Below are positions 21,937 through 27,271 of a stretch of DNA of 36,931 nt, in pieces; position 1 is the first letter of the stretch; the number at the start of each line of letters is the position of its first letter. This stretch comes from a virus, in the IMG/VR virus record IMGVR_UViG_3300037245_001824, positions 1 to 36,931 of that record; one strand, given 5' to 3'. The notes under the pieces were generated by a model that worked only from the letters and a program-made list of their open reading frames with translations, did no database searches and had not been told where the DNA came from. Position numbers and translations under genes: made by a program.

Positions 21937-23031
21937 CTACCCCTTTACGTTTATTATCGGGCGTATGTGGTTCAATACTTGCACTAGCTCTTTTTGTTGA
22001 TTCATCACATCAAAAATATTTTTGTACGCAAAAGGCGATTCGTCCAAGGTCTCTAAATCAACCTTAGCCTTTACGCTTACCATTTCAGACTTGAAGTCTT
22101 CTAGGTTAACCAGTTCCTTAGCCTGTCGCCTACTTAAAACCCTTCCTGCTCCATGAGATGAAGACCATAGAGAATCAGGATTTCCCTTTCCAGAAACAAT
22201 AAAGGAACCGTCACGCATATTCCCTGGAATAACACCTTTCATTCCATTTTCTGCGTGTGTAGCACCTTTTCTGTGTATCCACATATCATGTGAAAATTCA
22301 GCGTGGTTGTGATTTCTATTGATAAATTCACCAACTACACCACCATTAAAATATGAGTGCAATATATCGAATACATTGAAAATCATCCTTTTTCGGCTTT
22401 CTAAAGCAAAGTCAAGGCAATACGCTAAGTCTTTGATGTAGTTTTGACCGTCTTCAGAATCAACGCTTAACGGGTAATGACCTTCCCGACATTTTCCACC
22501 ACCTGCTATTTTCATATAGTTAGTAGCTGTCTTATGGCCTAAATTTCTTGAACCGCTGTGAATTATTATCCAAACAAAATCATCTTCATCAAAACCGATT
22601 TCAATAAAATGGTTTCCACCGCCAAGAGTTCCTATTTGATTTAGCCCGTTAATGTCGAATATTTCTTTTAGGAAATCACTAGGGATTGAATCGGTTTCAA
22701 ACTCTTTTTGCTTTTCTTGATGGCGCTTGAATCCAACAGGTATTTTTTTGTAAATATCGTTAAATATTTCGTCTTTAAATTCCTCGACTTCATGTTTTCT
22801 AAATGATGTCTGCAAAGCACACATGCCACATCCTATATCATAACCAACCCAAGAAGGCACTACTACATTACTAGTAGCCACTACTGCGCCTATTGGCAGC
22901 GCATAGCCTAAATGCGCATCAGGCATTAAAGCGCCTGCCACTACCCAATCATTATCAAGGGCGTTATCAAACTGGGCTAATGCTTTTGGGTCTAAAGTAT
23001 TAATATCTGCATATATGTATCTATTCATCAT
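21937..23031 (-). CDS. rtcB: Cassette C5: RtcB-type RNA ligase
   Basis: A 364-residue protein of the RtcB family, which joins RNA 3'-phosphate or 2',3'-cyclic phosphate ends to 5'-OH ends using GTP and Mn2+. The signatures are complete: MPDAHLGYALPIG (36-48), VGYDIGCGM with metal ligands D65 and C68, GGGNH (H141), HSGSRN (H158), RNHNHAEF, HRKGAT (253-258), and SSHGAGR with the guanylylated histidine H293. It is shorter than E. coli RtcB (408), like several phage and RtcB-2 forms. The gene fills a 1,260-base cassette between attC sites 4 and 5; GGAAGG precedes two adjacent ATGs (23031, 23028). A likely use is mending tRNA or rRNA cut by host ribonucleases. Confidence 0.93.
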   Translation of the reverse strand: MMNRYIYADINTLDPKALAQFDNALDNDWVVAGALMPDAHLGYALPIGAVVATSNVVVPSWVGYDIGCGMCALQTSFRKHEVEEFKDEIFNDIYKKIPVGFKRHQEKQKEFETDSIPSDFLKEIFDINGLNQIGTLGGGNHFIEIGFDEDDFVWIIIHSGSRNLGHKTATNYMKIAGGGKCREGHYPLSVDSEDGQNYIKDLAYCLDFALESRKRMIFNVFDILHSYFNGGVVGEFINRNHNHAEFSHDMWIHRKGATHAENGMKGVIPGNMRDGSFIVSGKGNPDSLWSSSHGAGRVLSRRQAKELVNLEDFKSEMVSVKAKVDLETLDESPFAYKNIFDVMNQQKELVQVLNHIRPIINVKG

Positions 23032-23063
23032 ATTTAAATCCTTCCGTTCGTAAATTCTACGTT

Positions 23064-23143
23064 TGATAACTCAGGCTAAGCGTAATTGCCACCCTAAGTA
23101 AAGTTCTGAACTAGGCAACAACGCCTAGCCTTTTATGTTATCA
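23064..23143 (-). other. attC-like site 4 (before RtcB cassette)
   Basis: Minus strand: R'' TGATAAC, spacer ATAAA, L'' AGGCTAGGCGTTGTTGCC; loop; L' GGCAATTACGCTTAGCCT, spacer GA, R' GTTATCA. R boxes pair 7/7, and the L arms pair except for a G/A mismatch and the bases opposite TTG. Length is 80 bases. The stop of the C4 gene is one base before R''. Confidence 0.82.
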
Positions 23144-23144
23144 G

Positions 23145-23318
23145 TCATTCATTTTTTGTTTTATGGCAAAATGGGCAAAAGTCTTTTCCATCTTTAGCCA
23201 GCCATCCGCAAGCTTCTGCTAGTTCTTTGGCATCATCAATATTTCCAGTGTCAAAATCATCTTCATTATGGCACATTATTGCGTCACATGATATTCTAGT
23301 TGTTATATCGTAACTCAT
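23145..23318 (-). CDS. Cassette C4: small zinc-binding-like protein
   Basis: A 57-residue protein from ATG 23318, chosen because AAGGAG lies just upstream; a frame extension to 23378 would run into attC site 3. It starts MSYDITTRISCDAIMCHNED and ends DFCPFCHKTKNE: C11, C16 and the CPFC pair could bind zinc. This form (cysteine pair, 'GW...DG.DFCP.C') is common in small phage and host proteins of unknown function. The stop is one base before the R'' box of site 4. Confidence 0.72.
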   Translation of the reverse strand: MSYDITTRISCDAIMCHNEDDFDTGNIDDAKELAEACGWLAKDGKDFCPFCHKTKNE

Positions 23319-23326
23319 TTTAATCT

Positions 23327-23359
23327 CCTTATGCCTCACGGCATCAAAAATAAACATCT
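23327..23359 (-). repeat. Shared cassette leader, copy in C4
   Basis: A 33-base stretch identical to 23680-23712. On the minus strand it follows directly after the R' box (GTTATCA), contains a small hairpin TGCC-GTGA-GGCA and ends in the Shine-Dalgarno region of the C4 gene. Cassette C2 has an analogous layout: GTTTATTTT, hairpin GGCG-GGAA-CGCC, then GGGAG. Confidence 0.85.
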
Positions 23360-23486
23360 GATAACTAGGGCTAAACACAATTTGCCCAACTATTAGGTAA
23401 TTCCGAATAGTTTGTTAGCCAGTTTCATAATTCAATTTACTCTCATTTTGCAGGGGGCAAACAATGTCTAGCCCCCTATGTTATAA
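23359..23486 (-). other. attC-like site 3
   Basis: Minus strand: R'' TTATAAC, spacer ATAG, L'' GGGGCTAGACATTGTTTGCC; a 60-base terminal region; L' GGGCAAATTGTGTTTAGCCC, spacer TA, R' GTTATCA. L'' is identical to that of site 5 over GGGCTAGACATTGTTTGCC. R''/R' of this hairpin mismatch at one position, but R'' matches the R' that opens cassette C3 at all seven. Length is 128 bases. Confidence 0.82.
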
Positions 23487-23487
23487 G

Positions 23488-23679
23488 TCATTTATTTCTG
23501 ATCTCTAAAACAGTTGAAAGTTCATGCCTTAAGTCACCGCTACCCTCACACTCACCTGTTTCGAAATCAACTGCAAGTAGATCAACCCATATTGGTTTTT
23601 TAGATACCCCCATGAGTGAAAATTCCATTCCAGGACCAAACTTTATTTTATTAAAATCATTCTTATTCGTTGTAATCAT
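23488..23679 (-). CDS. Cassette C3: hypothetical protein
   Basis: A 63-residue protein (MITTNKNDFNKIKFGPGMEF...) with no known motif. It appears to be a small beta-rich domain (FSLMGVSKKPIWVDLLAVDF) ending in a helix. The ATG immediately follows AAGG, with the TGCC-GTGA-GGCA hairpin just upstream. The stop is one base before the R'' box of site 3, and the cassette is 353 bases long. The gene is typical of the unknown short ORFs found in integron arrays. Confidence 0.65.
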   Translation of the reverse strand: MITTNKNDFNKIKFGPGMEFSLMGVSKKPIWVDLLAVDFETGECEGSGDLRHELSTVLEIRNK

Positions 23680-23712
23680 CCTTATGCCTCACGGCATCAA
23701 AAATAAACATCT
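23680..23712 (-). repeat. Shared cassette leader, copy in C3
   Basis: Identical over 33 bases to 23327-23359, including the TGCC-GTGA-GGCA hairpin. It lies between the R' box of attC site 2 and the C3 start codon. The identity stops at the gene start, so the leader is shared while the genes are unrelated. Confidence 0.85.
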
Positions 23713-23792
23713 TATAACAGCACCTACACGGCATTGCTATCATAATTTAAGTTCAAATCTTTGCAACATCGTGTAGCTGCAATACGTTACTA
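23712..23792 (-). other. attC-like site 2
   Basis: Minus strand: R'' TAGTAAC, spacer GTATT, L'' GCAGCTACACGATGTTGC; loop; L' GCAATGCCGTGTAGGTGC, spacer T, R' GTTATAA. The L arms differ in sequence from the other sites (CTACACG core instead of GGGCTAG) but keep the same length and the position of mismatches. This is a structure-conserving, sequence-varying pattern. Length is 81 bases. Confidence 0.75.
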
Positions 23793-23802
23793 ACAATTTA
23801 TT

Positions 23803-24006
23803 TTATTCATTACTGGTGAAAGTTAAATTTGGCAAGGATGATCCAGCTGTGTCCCTGCGTGTGCCAATGCAATAATGGTGGCCAGTTGCACCGCATTTTT
23901 TGCAAGTGTTTGATTTGATTTCGGCTATTTCTAACCTTAGGCTGATAATTTCACTTATCAATTTACCTTTGTCAAGTTTTTGTAACTCATCTAATTCTTT
24001 GAACAT
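23803..24006 (-). CDS. Cassette C2: coiled-coil protein with CxxC pair
   Basis: A 67-residue protein. Residues 1-32 are an amphipathic helix or coiled coil (MFKELDELQKLDKGKLISEI, then ISLRLEIAEIKS). Residues 34-48 carry a small metal-binding-like segment, CKKCGATGHHYCIG. The Shine-Dalgarno GGGAG lies 11 bases upstream, after a GGCG-GGAA-CGCC hairpin. The stop is 10 bases before the R'' box of site 2. The family is unknown. Confidence 0.65.
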   Translation of the reverse strand: MFKELDELQKLDKGKLISEIISLRLEIAEIKSNTCKKCGATGHHYCIGTRRDTAGSSLPNLTFTSNE

Positions 24007-24050
24007 CTTTCTAGTCTCCCAAGGCGTTCCCGCCTAATAAAATAAACAGT

Positions 24051-24104
24051 GAGTAACAAGGGCTAGACAGCATTAAAACGGTTGACTAGCCCCATTCGTT
24101 ATCA
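24051..24104 (-). other. attC-like site 1
   Basis: Minus strand: R'' TGATAAC, spacer GAATG, L'' GGGCTAGTCA; loop of 13 bases; L' TGTCTAGCCC, spacer TT, R' GTTACTC. It is the shortest site (54 bases), close to classical 59-base elements. R'' and spacer equal those of site 5, while R' fits the R'' of site 2 (6/7), as expected when a new cassette was joined here. Confidence 0.8.
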
Positions 24105-24105
24105 G

Positions 24106-24225
24106 TCATTTATTTAATTTGTAATCTTCTTTAGTCATGTAATGCCCGTACTTTGAACACCTCGCCCCATTTGGCCAAATAGAAATAAACGAGCCTTTGC
24201 AATGTTGAAATCTTGATTTATTCAT
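24106..24225 (-). CDS. Cassette C1 (first unit): 39-residue protein
   Basis: A short frame starting MNKSRFQHCKGSFISIWPNG; GGGAG lies seven bases before the chosen ATG, and another ATG two codons upstream is too close to it. It is basic with two cysteines. The TGA is one base before the R'' box of attC site 1, the same spacing as in C3 and C4, which supports it as a real cassette gene. It overlaps the end of the 58-residue gene by eight bases. Similar tiny 'CxxG.FI.IWPNG..C..YG' proteins are zinc-like, but I cannot name a family. Confidence 0.6.
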   Translation of the reverse strand: MNKSRFQHCKGSFISIWPNGARCSKYGHYMTKEDYKLNK

Positions 24226-24394
24226 TTTCATCTCCCAGTTCTTTAATATCTTCCATTAGGTTTTCATTAATTCCCGAATAGAGGCGTATCACTTCACCTT
24301 TTTTTACCGGGTCCATATTCGACTGAAGAACAAGCTGAATTCTATTTCTATTTCTATCCATCATGTTTACTAGACGCTCTCTTGTGCTGGACAT
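24218..24394 (-). CDS. Small helical hypothetical protein
   Basis: A 58-residue frame (MSSTRERLVNMMDRNRNRIQ...ELGDENE), acidic at the end and almost wholly helical. Its start region lies in an 18-base tandem duplication, so that an upstream copy of the start encodes only five codons (MSSTR) before a stop. It could be a partner or regulator of the upstream recombination gene. It is the last phage-type gene before the cassette array. Confidence 0.6.
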   Translation of the reverse strand: MSSTRERLVNMMDRNRNRIQLVLQSNMDPVKKGEVIRLYSGINENLMEDIKELGDENE

Positions 24395-24418
24395 TTATCT
24401 TGTGCTGGACATTTATCT
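24383..24418. repeat. 18-base perfect tandem duplication
   Basis: 24383-24400 and 24401-24418 are identical. The unit spans the stop of the NinB-like gene and the start of the 58-residue gene (minus strand AGATAAATGTCCAGCACA). It creates a five-codon mini-ORF (24412-24395) in front of the true start. Confidence 0.95.
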
Positions 24419-24856
24419 TTCCTCCCATTTCCATTCAGGTAAAGGTGGTTCACTTCCCCAGTTTTCCAGGCACCAATCACGAGCTAGGTCAACCAGGTTA
24501 GAGAATTCAATTTTATTTAAGGCGCTTGTTTCTAATGGTTGAAAATGTGTTTTTTCACCTTTAGGCCCAATACCGCGCACTTTTTTGCAGAAACCTATTG
24601 CAAGTTTAAACCAAAATTTGGCATCTTCTTCATTCCAATCATTCCCCCAATATTCTTTTTGGCAAGAATTCCACCATCTTATTATTACATGGATATAGGC
24701 GTTTTGGCGCAAAGTTCTATCATCAACATAAGGTTGAATCACGCAAACATACTTTCCATCTTTAAGGCTTTTTACCTTTTTAGCGGCGGTAATAGGATCT
24801 TCAGGGCGAAAATTCCCACCTTCTAATATTACCGGGTATCTAATTGAATGAGCCAC
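24413..24856 (-). CDS. Possible NinB-like recombination protein
   Basis: A 147-residue protein. The segment VCVIQPYVDDRTLRQNAYIH followed by VIIRWWNS, then W..EDAKFWFK, and a C-terminal ARDWCLENWG has the layout of lambda Orf/NinB ('...RS..QNR..W..L.....' then a helical C-terminus), a recombination mediator that acts with SSB and RecA. The match is by pattern only. It lies between a nuclease-containing cluster and the cassette array, and its start overlaps the upstream stop by one base. Confidence 0.6.
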   Translation of the reverse strand: MAHSIRYPVILEGGNFRPEDPITAAKKVKSLKDGKYVCVIQPYVDDRTLRQNAYIHVIIRWWNSCQKEYWGNDWNEEDAKFWFKLAIGFCKKVRGIGPKGEKTHFQPLETSALNKIEFSNLVDLARDWCLENWGSEPPLPEWKWEER

Positions 24857-25428
24857 TATAGCACCTCTTTAAGACCAATTTCAAAGGACCCATCTTTGCA
24901 ACTCACAACACCAACAGGAAGGCCGCGTTCTATTAATGGCCATGCAAATTTATTAGCCTCCAACTTTGAGGAATATTCGCCAGTCTTCCCAGCTGGTGCC
25001 ACATAGCCGAATAAAGATTTATTGATTTCTTTTTTCAATTCCCTCTCTAATTCTTGCCATTTAGAACACCTGTACCCTCTTTCGAAGCTCCCAAATGTTA
25101 CGCTAATATTTCCCAGCCTTTTATCATATTCCTCATCTATTGCATTATCAGAAAGAATTTCCATTATTTTTTCCATGAACCTTATTATATCACGATTCCC
25201 GGAATATGTTTTATAATAATTAACATGATCTACAATTAACCGCTGTGTTTCAATAAGCGTACCAAGCGCGTGCTCCTGCAGCAATATAGGCCCCGCATAA
25301 ACATGCGCAGCTAAAATACCGGCTTCATAGTAATAAAGCTTTATGTCCCAACCTTCATCTTTAGGAAAGGCATAGCCAATAGCAGCTTCCATGCTCGATA
25401 TTTTTTCTTTTGGATTCCAAAAATTCAT
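24856..25428 (-). CDS. Hypothetical protein in the recombination cluster
   Basis: A 190-residue protein of unknown family. It is mixed alpha/beta with several conserved-looking aromatic stretches (DIKLYYYEAGILAAHVYAGP). There is no metal or nucleotide motif. It is coupled at both ends: four-base overlap with the VRR-NUC gene and one-base overlap with the NinB-like gene. This suggests a role in DNA metabolism, by association only. Confidence 0.6.
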   Translation of the reverse strand: MNFWNPKEKISSMEAAIGYAFPKDEGWDIKLYYYEAGILAAHVYAGPILLQEHALGTLIETQRLIVDHVNYYKTYSGNRDIIRFMEKIMEILSDNAIDEEYDKRLGNISVTFGSFERGYRCSKWQELERELKKEINKSLFGYVAPAGKTGEYSSKLEANKFAWPLIERGLPVGVVSCKDGSFEIGLKEVL

Positions 25429-25916
25429 TTTAAAGTTCCCTCAACAAATTTTGATAAAGCCTCTTTGCATTCTCTTACTGAGTAAAAAATAGTAGGAACA
25501 ACACCTAGCCTTTCCCACCATTTAACTTGTGCAGAACTCAGGCCGCCATTTGGCAATTTCTTACACCATGGGCTTTTGACTTCAAAAAAGAATACTTCTA
25601 CAGGGTTGCAACCTCGTTTCATTGCCCCTATATCAGCCTGCCCACCCGAATACTCAGACATAAAATCCTTAGCTTCCTGGCTGCATTTTTCAATAATTTC
25701 TCTTTGTAATTCTTCCGGCCATCTAAGAGGGAAAAGCCCCAAGTCTTCTACATGCTTTTCTATAAGCGGCTGTATTACCGACCTTTCGCCTTCTTTTTTT
25801 TCTTTGGGAGTTAGCCCGGATAAATCAGCTGTTGGTTTTCTTTTTTTACGCTTTTTACCTCGCTGATCATTTAGCAAGCGTAATCTTTCTGCATTATGTT
25901 CTACTGAAAATAACAT
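25425..25916 (-). CDS. VRR-NUC family nuclease
   Basis: A 163-residue protein. Residues 89-132 contain the active-site pattern of VRR-NUC (PD-(D/E)XK) enzymes: YSGGQADIG (D95), FFFEVKSP (E112, K114) and LSSAQVKWWERL (Q130). Stand-alone phage VRR-NUC proteins act as structure-specific nucleases or Holliday junction resolvases. A very basic segment (GKKRKKRKP) near the N-terminus could bind DNA. It follows the hairpin at 25939-25983. Confidence 0.82.
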   Translation of the reverse strand: MLFSVEHNAERLRLLNDQRGKKRKKRKPTADLSGLTPKEKKEGERSVIQPLIEKHVEDLGLFPLRWPEELQREIIEKCSQEAKDFMSEYSGGQADIGAMKRGCNPVEVFFFEVKSPWCKKLPNGGLSSAQVKWWERLGVVPTIFYSVRECKEALSKFVEGTLK

Positions 25917-25938
25917 ATCTTAACCTCGCATTTAAGAT

Positions 25939-25983
25939 AGGAGCCAGCGCTTAGAGGATAGGGAGTATTAAGCGCTAGCTCCT
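25939..25983. ncRNA. Strong 15-base-arm hairpin upstream of the VRR-NUC gene
   Basis: AGGAGCCAGCGCTTA at 25939-25953 and TAAGCGCTAGCTCCT at 25969-25983 pair at 14 of 15 positions (one C/A mismatch), with a 15-base loop. It lies between the RHH-type gene and the nuclease gene. No T-run follows on the minus strand, so it is not a standard terminator. It may control translation or processing of the nuclease message. Confidence 0.6.
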
Positions 25984-26002
25984 GGTATAGAGCAAATCCC
26001 GT

Positions 26003-26224
26003 TTAAGGGGTTTTCGTAGCGTGCGAGGCCGGTTGCTCTGTACCGTTTTCGCGTTTTACTTTCTTCTGCATTTCTTCAATGGCTTTTCTGATCAAACCAT
26101 GGAAAGAATAATGTTGGCTTTTAGCGAAAGCAAACCATTCTTTTTTTTCTGCTGGGGTAACATGCAAGCTTATCCCAACTATTTTCTTTTCTTCTTCCGT
26201 TTTTTCAGCCATTACCAATTCCAT
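26003..26224 (-). CDS. Ribbon-helix-helix-type DNA-binding regulator
   Basis: A 73-residue protein. Residues 14-52 (KIVGISLHVTPAEKKEWFAF through HGLIRKAIEE) have the beta-strand, helix, turn, helix pattern of Arc/MetJ-like ribbon-helix-helix proteins: a short strand (VGISLHV), TPAEKKEW as helix 1, then 'YSFHGLIRKAIEEM' as helix 2. It is the first gene after the promoter/operator candidate at 26241-26274, so autoregulation is likely. It may be the switch for the accessory operon. The start is taken at ATG 26224; ATG at codon 5 is possible. Confidence 0.7.
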   Translation of the reverse strand: MELVMAEKTEEEKKIVGISLHVTPAEKKEWFAFAKSQHYSFHGLIRKAIEEMQKKVKRENGTEQPASHATKTP

Positions 26225-26240
26225 TTAATTTCACTTCCAT

Positions 26241-26274
26241 ATATCAAATGTATAATTTGTATATAGAAAGTCAA
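26241..26274 (-). promoter_or_regulatory. Promoter and operator candidate for the RHH regulator
   Basis: The minus strand carries TTGACT (26269-26274), a 16-base spacer and TACATT (26247-26252). The spacer and -10 region are occupied by an inverted repeat, TATACAAA, seven bases, TTTGATATA. A repressor bound here would cover the -10 box. An RHH protein encoded immediately downstream is the natural candidate. Confidence 0.5.
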
Positions 26275-26289
26275 CACATTAAATCGTTT

Positions 26290-26682
26290 TTATGGGCAAT
26301 TATGAATTGATAGGAATATTTGAGAATAACCCGAAAGCTCTTTTAATATTTCCCTCAGTTCTTTAGATGATCCCCAAATAACATCTTTCCCTTTATTGGT
26401 TCCTACTAAAATACAACCCTCTGTATTTTTTGCAAAGTTGCCACCGTGAATTCTTATGCCTGAAAAATTCGGCACATTGTCAATTATAGGGAGAACCCTT
26501 TTGAATCGATTTGACATTGTAAGCCGCACATTATAGCACCCTTCATCTATTGCGGTTTGCTTCTTTATCTTTATGCCTGGCGCTCTAACCACGTCTTCAA
26601 GGGTATAACAGATAAACCGCCCATTAATGAATAGGCGGCCTATAGTAGATTTTTCGGTAAAGGTTTCCCTTCTTAAGAGCAT
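26290..26682 (-). CDS. DUF5675-like protein, putative lysis enzyme
   Basis: A protein of about 130 residues (MLLRRETFTEKSTIGRLFIN...). The segments FICYTLEDVVR, GCYNVRLTMSNRFKRVLPII, FSGIRIHGGNFAKNTEGCIL and VG match the DUF5675 family. Its 'IRIH.GN...T.GC' segment is reminiscent of the catalytic HxxG..SxGC of L,D-transpeptidase-type enzymes, so a peptidoglycan role is plausible. It lies in a position typical of lysis genes, after a one-TM protein. A TTG start at 26703 is an alternative, with AGG upstream. Confidence 0.75.
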   Translation of the reverse strand: MLLRRETFTEKSTIGRLFINGRFICYTLEDVVRAPGIKIKKQTAIDEGCYNVRLTMSNRFKRVLPIIDNVPNFSGIRIHGGNFAKNTEGCILVGTNKGKDVIWGSSKELREILKELSGYSQIFLSIHNCP

Positions 26683-26758
26683 TTGCTTGGTTATATGTTC
26701 CAACTTAAAAACCTATTTGTTGAATTGAAAGCTTTGGGGCTTTTACACCCCGCCGCCT

Positions 26759-27217
26759 TTATTCTTCCACCAACAGGAAGATAATTTCTGTTCCATCGGC
26801 AAAATCCCAAGTTTTTGGCAAATTGTCCATTTTGATTGTAGGGAGCTTGATTTTGATAACTTCTTTCCCAAGCGCTTTTAGATCTTTGCTTAGGCTTTCA
26901 GTAGCTTCTTCTACATCAGCATATTTTTCATTAATAGAGGCTAGTTTTGCACCGGTCCCTATTTCCGAAGGTTTGCCAGCTTTGGCCAGTTCTTTGTCAC
27001 GCTCTACCGCGCGTTTTTCAATTTCTTCGGGTAATGTTGAGGCTTCAGCAATCGCGTTACACTGGTCTTTGATCTTTGCCAAAACCAATGAACGCCACAT
27101 TAGGGTCAATACAGGTAGATTTTTACCCGCCAACTGCCCCAAGTTTCTAAGATGCGCCCGTAACCCCATCAACTCATTATTAGTGAGTTCAACTTCTTTG
27201 AGTTGTTTTTTTGCCAT
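26759..27217 (-). CDS. Hypothetical helical protein
   Basis: A 152-residue protein, helical and rich in Lys, Leu and Glu (MAKKQLKEVELTNNELMGLR...), ending in a short beta segment (WDFADGTEIIFLLVEE). It resembles small phage proteins of the DUF1617 size and layout, but I would not assign that. It shares the leader TCAAACACCAACAGGAAAA with the gene at 10949-11524 (one difference). The palindrome at 27241-27271 lies just upstream. Confidence 0.6.
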   Translation of the reverse strand: MAKKQLKEVELTNNELMGLRAHLRNLGQLAGKNLPVLTLMWRSLVLAKIKDQCNAIAEASTLPEEIEKRAVERDKELAKAGKPSEIGTGAKLASINEKYADVEEATESLSKDLKALGKEVIKIKLPTIKMDNLPKTWDFADGTEIIFLLVEE

Positions 27218-27240
27218 TTCATTTTCCTGTTGGTGTTTGA

Positions 27241-27271
27241 ATTAAGTGAGTCTTAAATATATACACTTAAT
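27241..27271. promoter_or_regulatory. Perfect eight-base inverted repeat with AT-rich core
   Basis: ATTAAGTG at 27241-27248 and CACTTAAT at 27264-27271 are perfect inverted repeats separated by 15 bases that include CTTAAATATATA. It occupies the gap between the DUF1353-like gene and the 26759-27217 gene. It fits an operator or a promoter element of the same TAAATATATA family. Confidence 0.5.

Larger units (their letters stand above)
21615..24104 (-). mobile_element. Integron-type gene cassette array without integrase (CALIN-like)
   Basis: Five short gene units in one orientation, each closed by an attC-like hairpin (24051-24104, 23712-23792, 23359-23486, 23064-23143, 21804-21930), with a lone sixth R'' at 21615-21621. 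Predicted cassettes, cut between G and TT of each R' box, are: C2 23718-24056, C3 23365-23717, C4 23070-23364, C5 21810-23069; C6 starts at 21809. The R'' closing each cassette is the reverse complement of the R' opening the same cassette: C2 6/7, C3 7/7, C4 7/7, C5 7/7, C6 7/7. Within each hairpin the R''/R' boxes mismatch at 3, 2, 1, 0 and 1 positions. Stops lie 1-10 bases before R''. No IntI or attI is visible. The left limit of cassette C1 is not resolved. Confidence 0.85.

Noticed and set aside
21804-24104. Reading the array hairpins as ordinary terminators or REP-like repeats
   Set aside because: They lack T-runs, have unequal spacers and mismatched arms, vary in length from 54 to 128 bases, and their outer boxes match by cassette rather than by hairpin.
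26854-26860. TGATAAC on the plus strand as the left limit of cassette C1
   Set aside because: It lies inside an intact gene 2.6 kb upstream, with no attC arms; a seven-base match is expected by chance.
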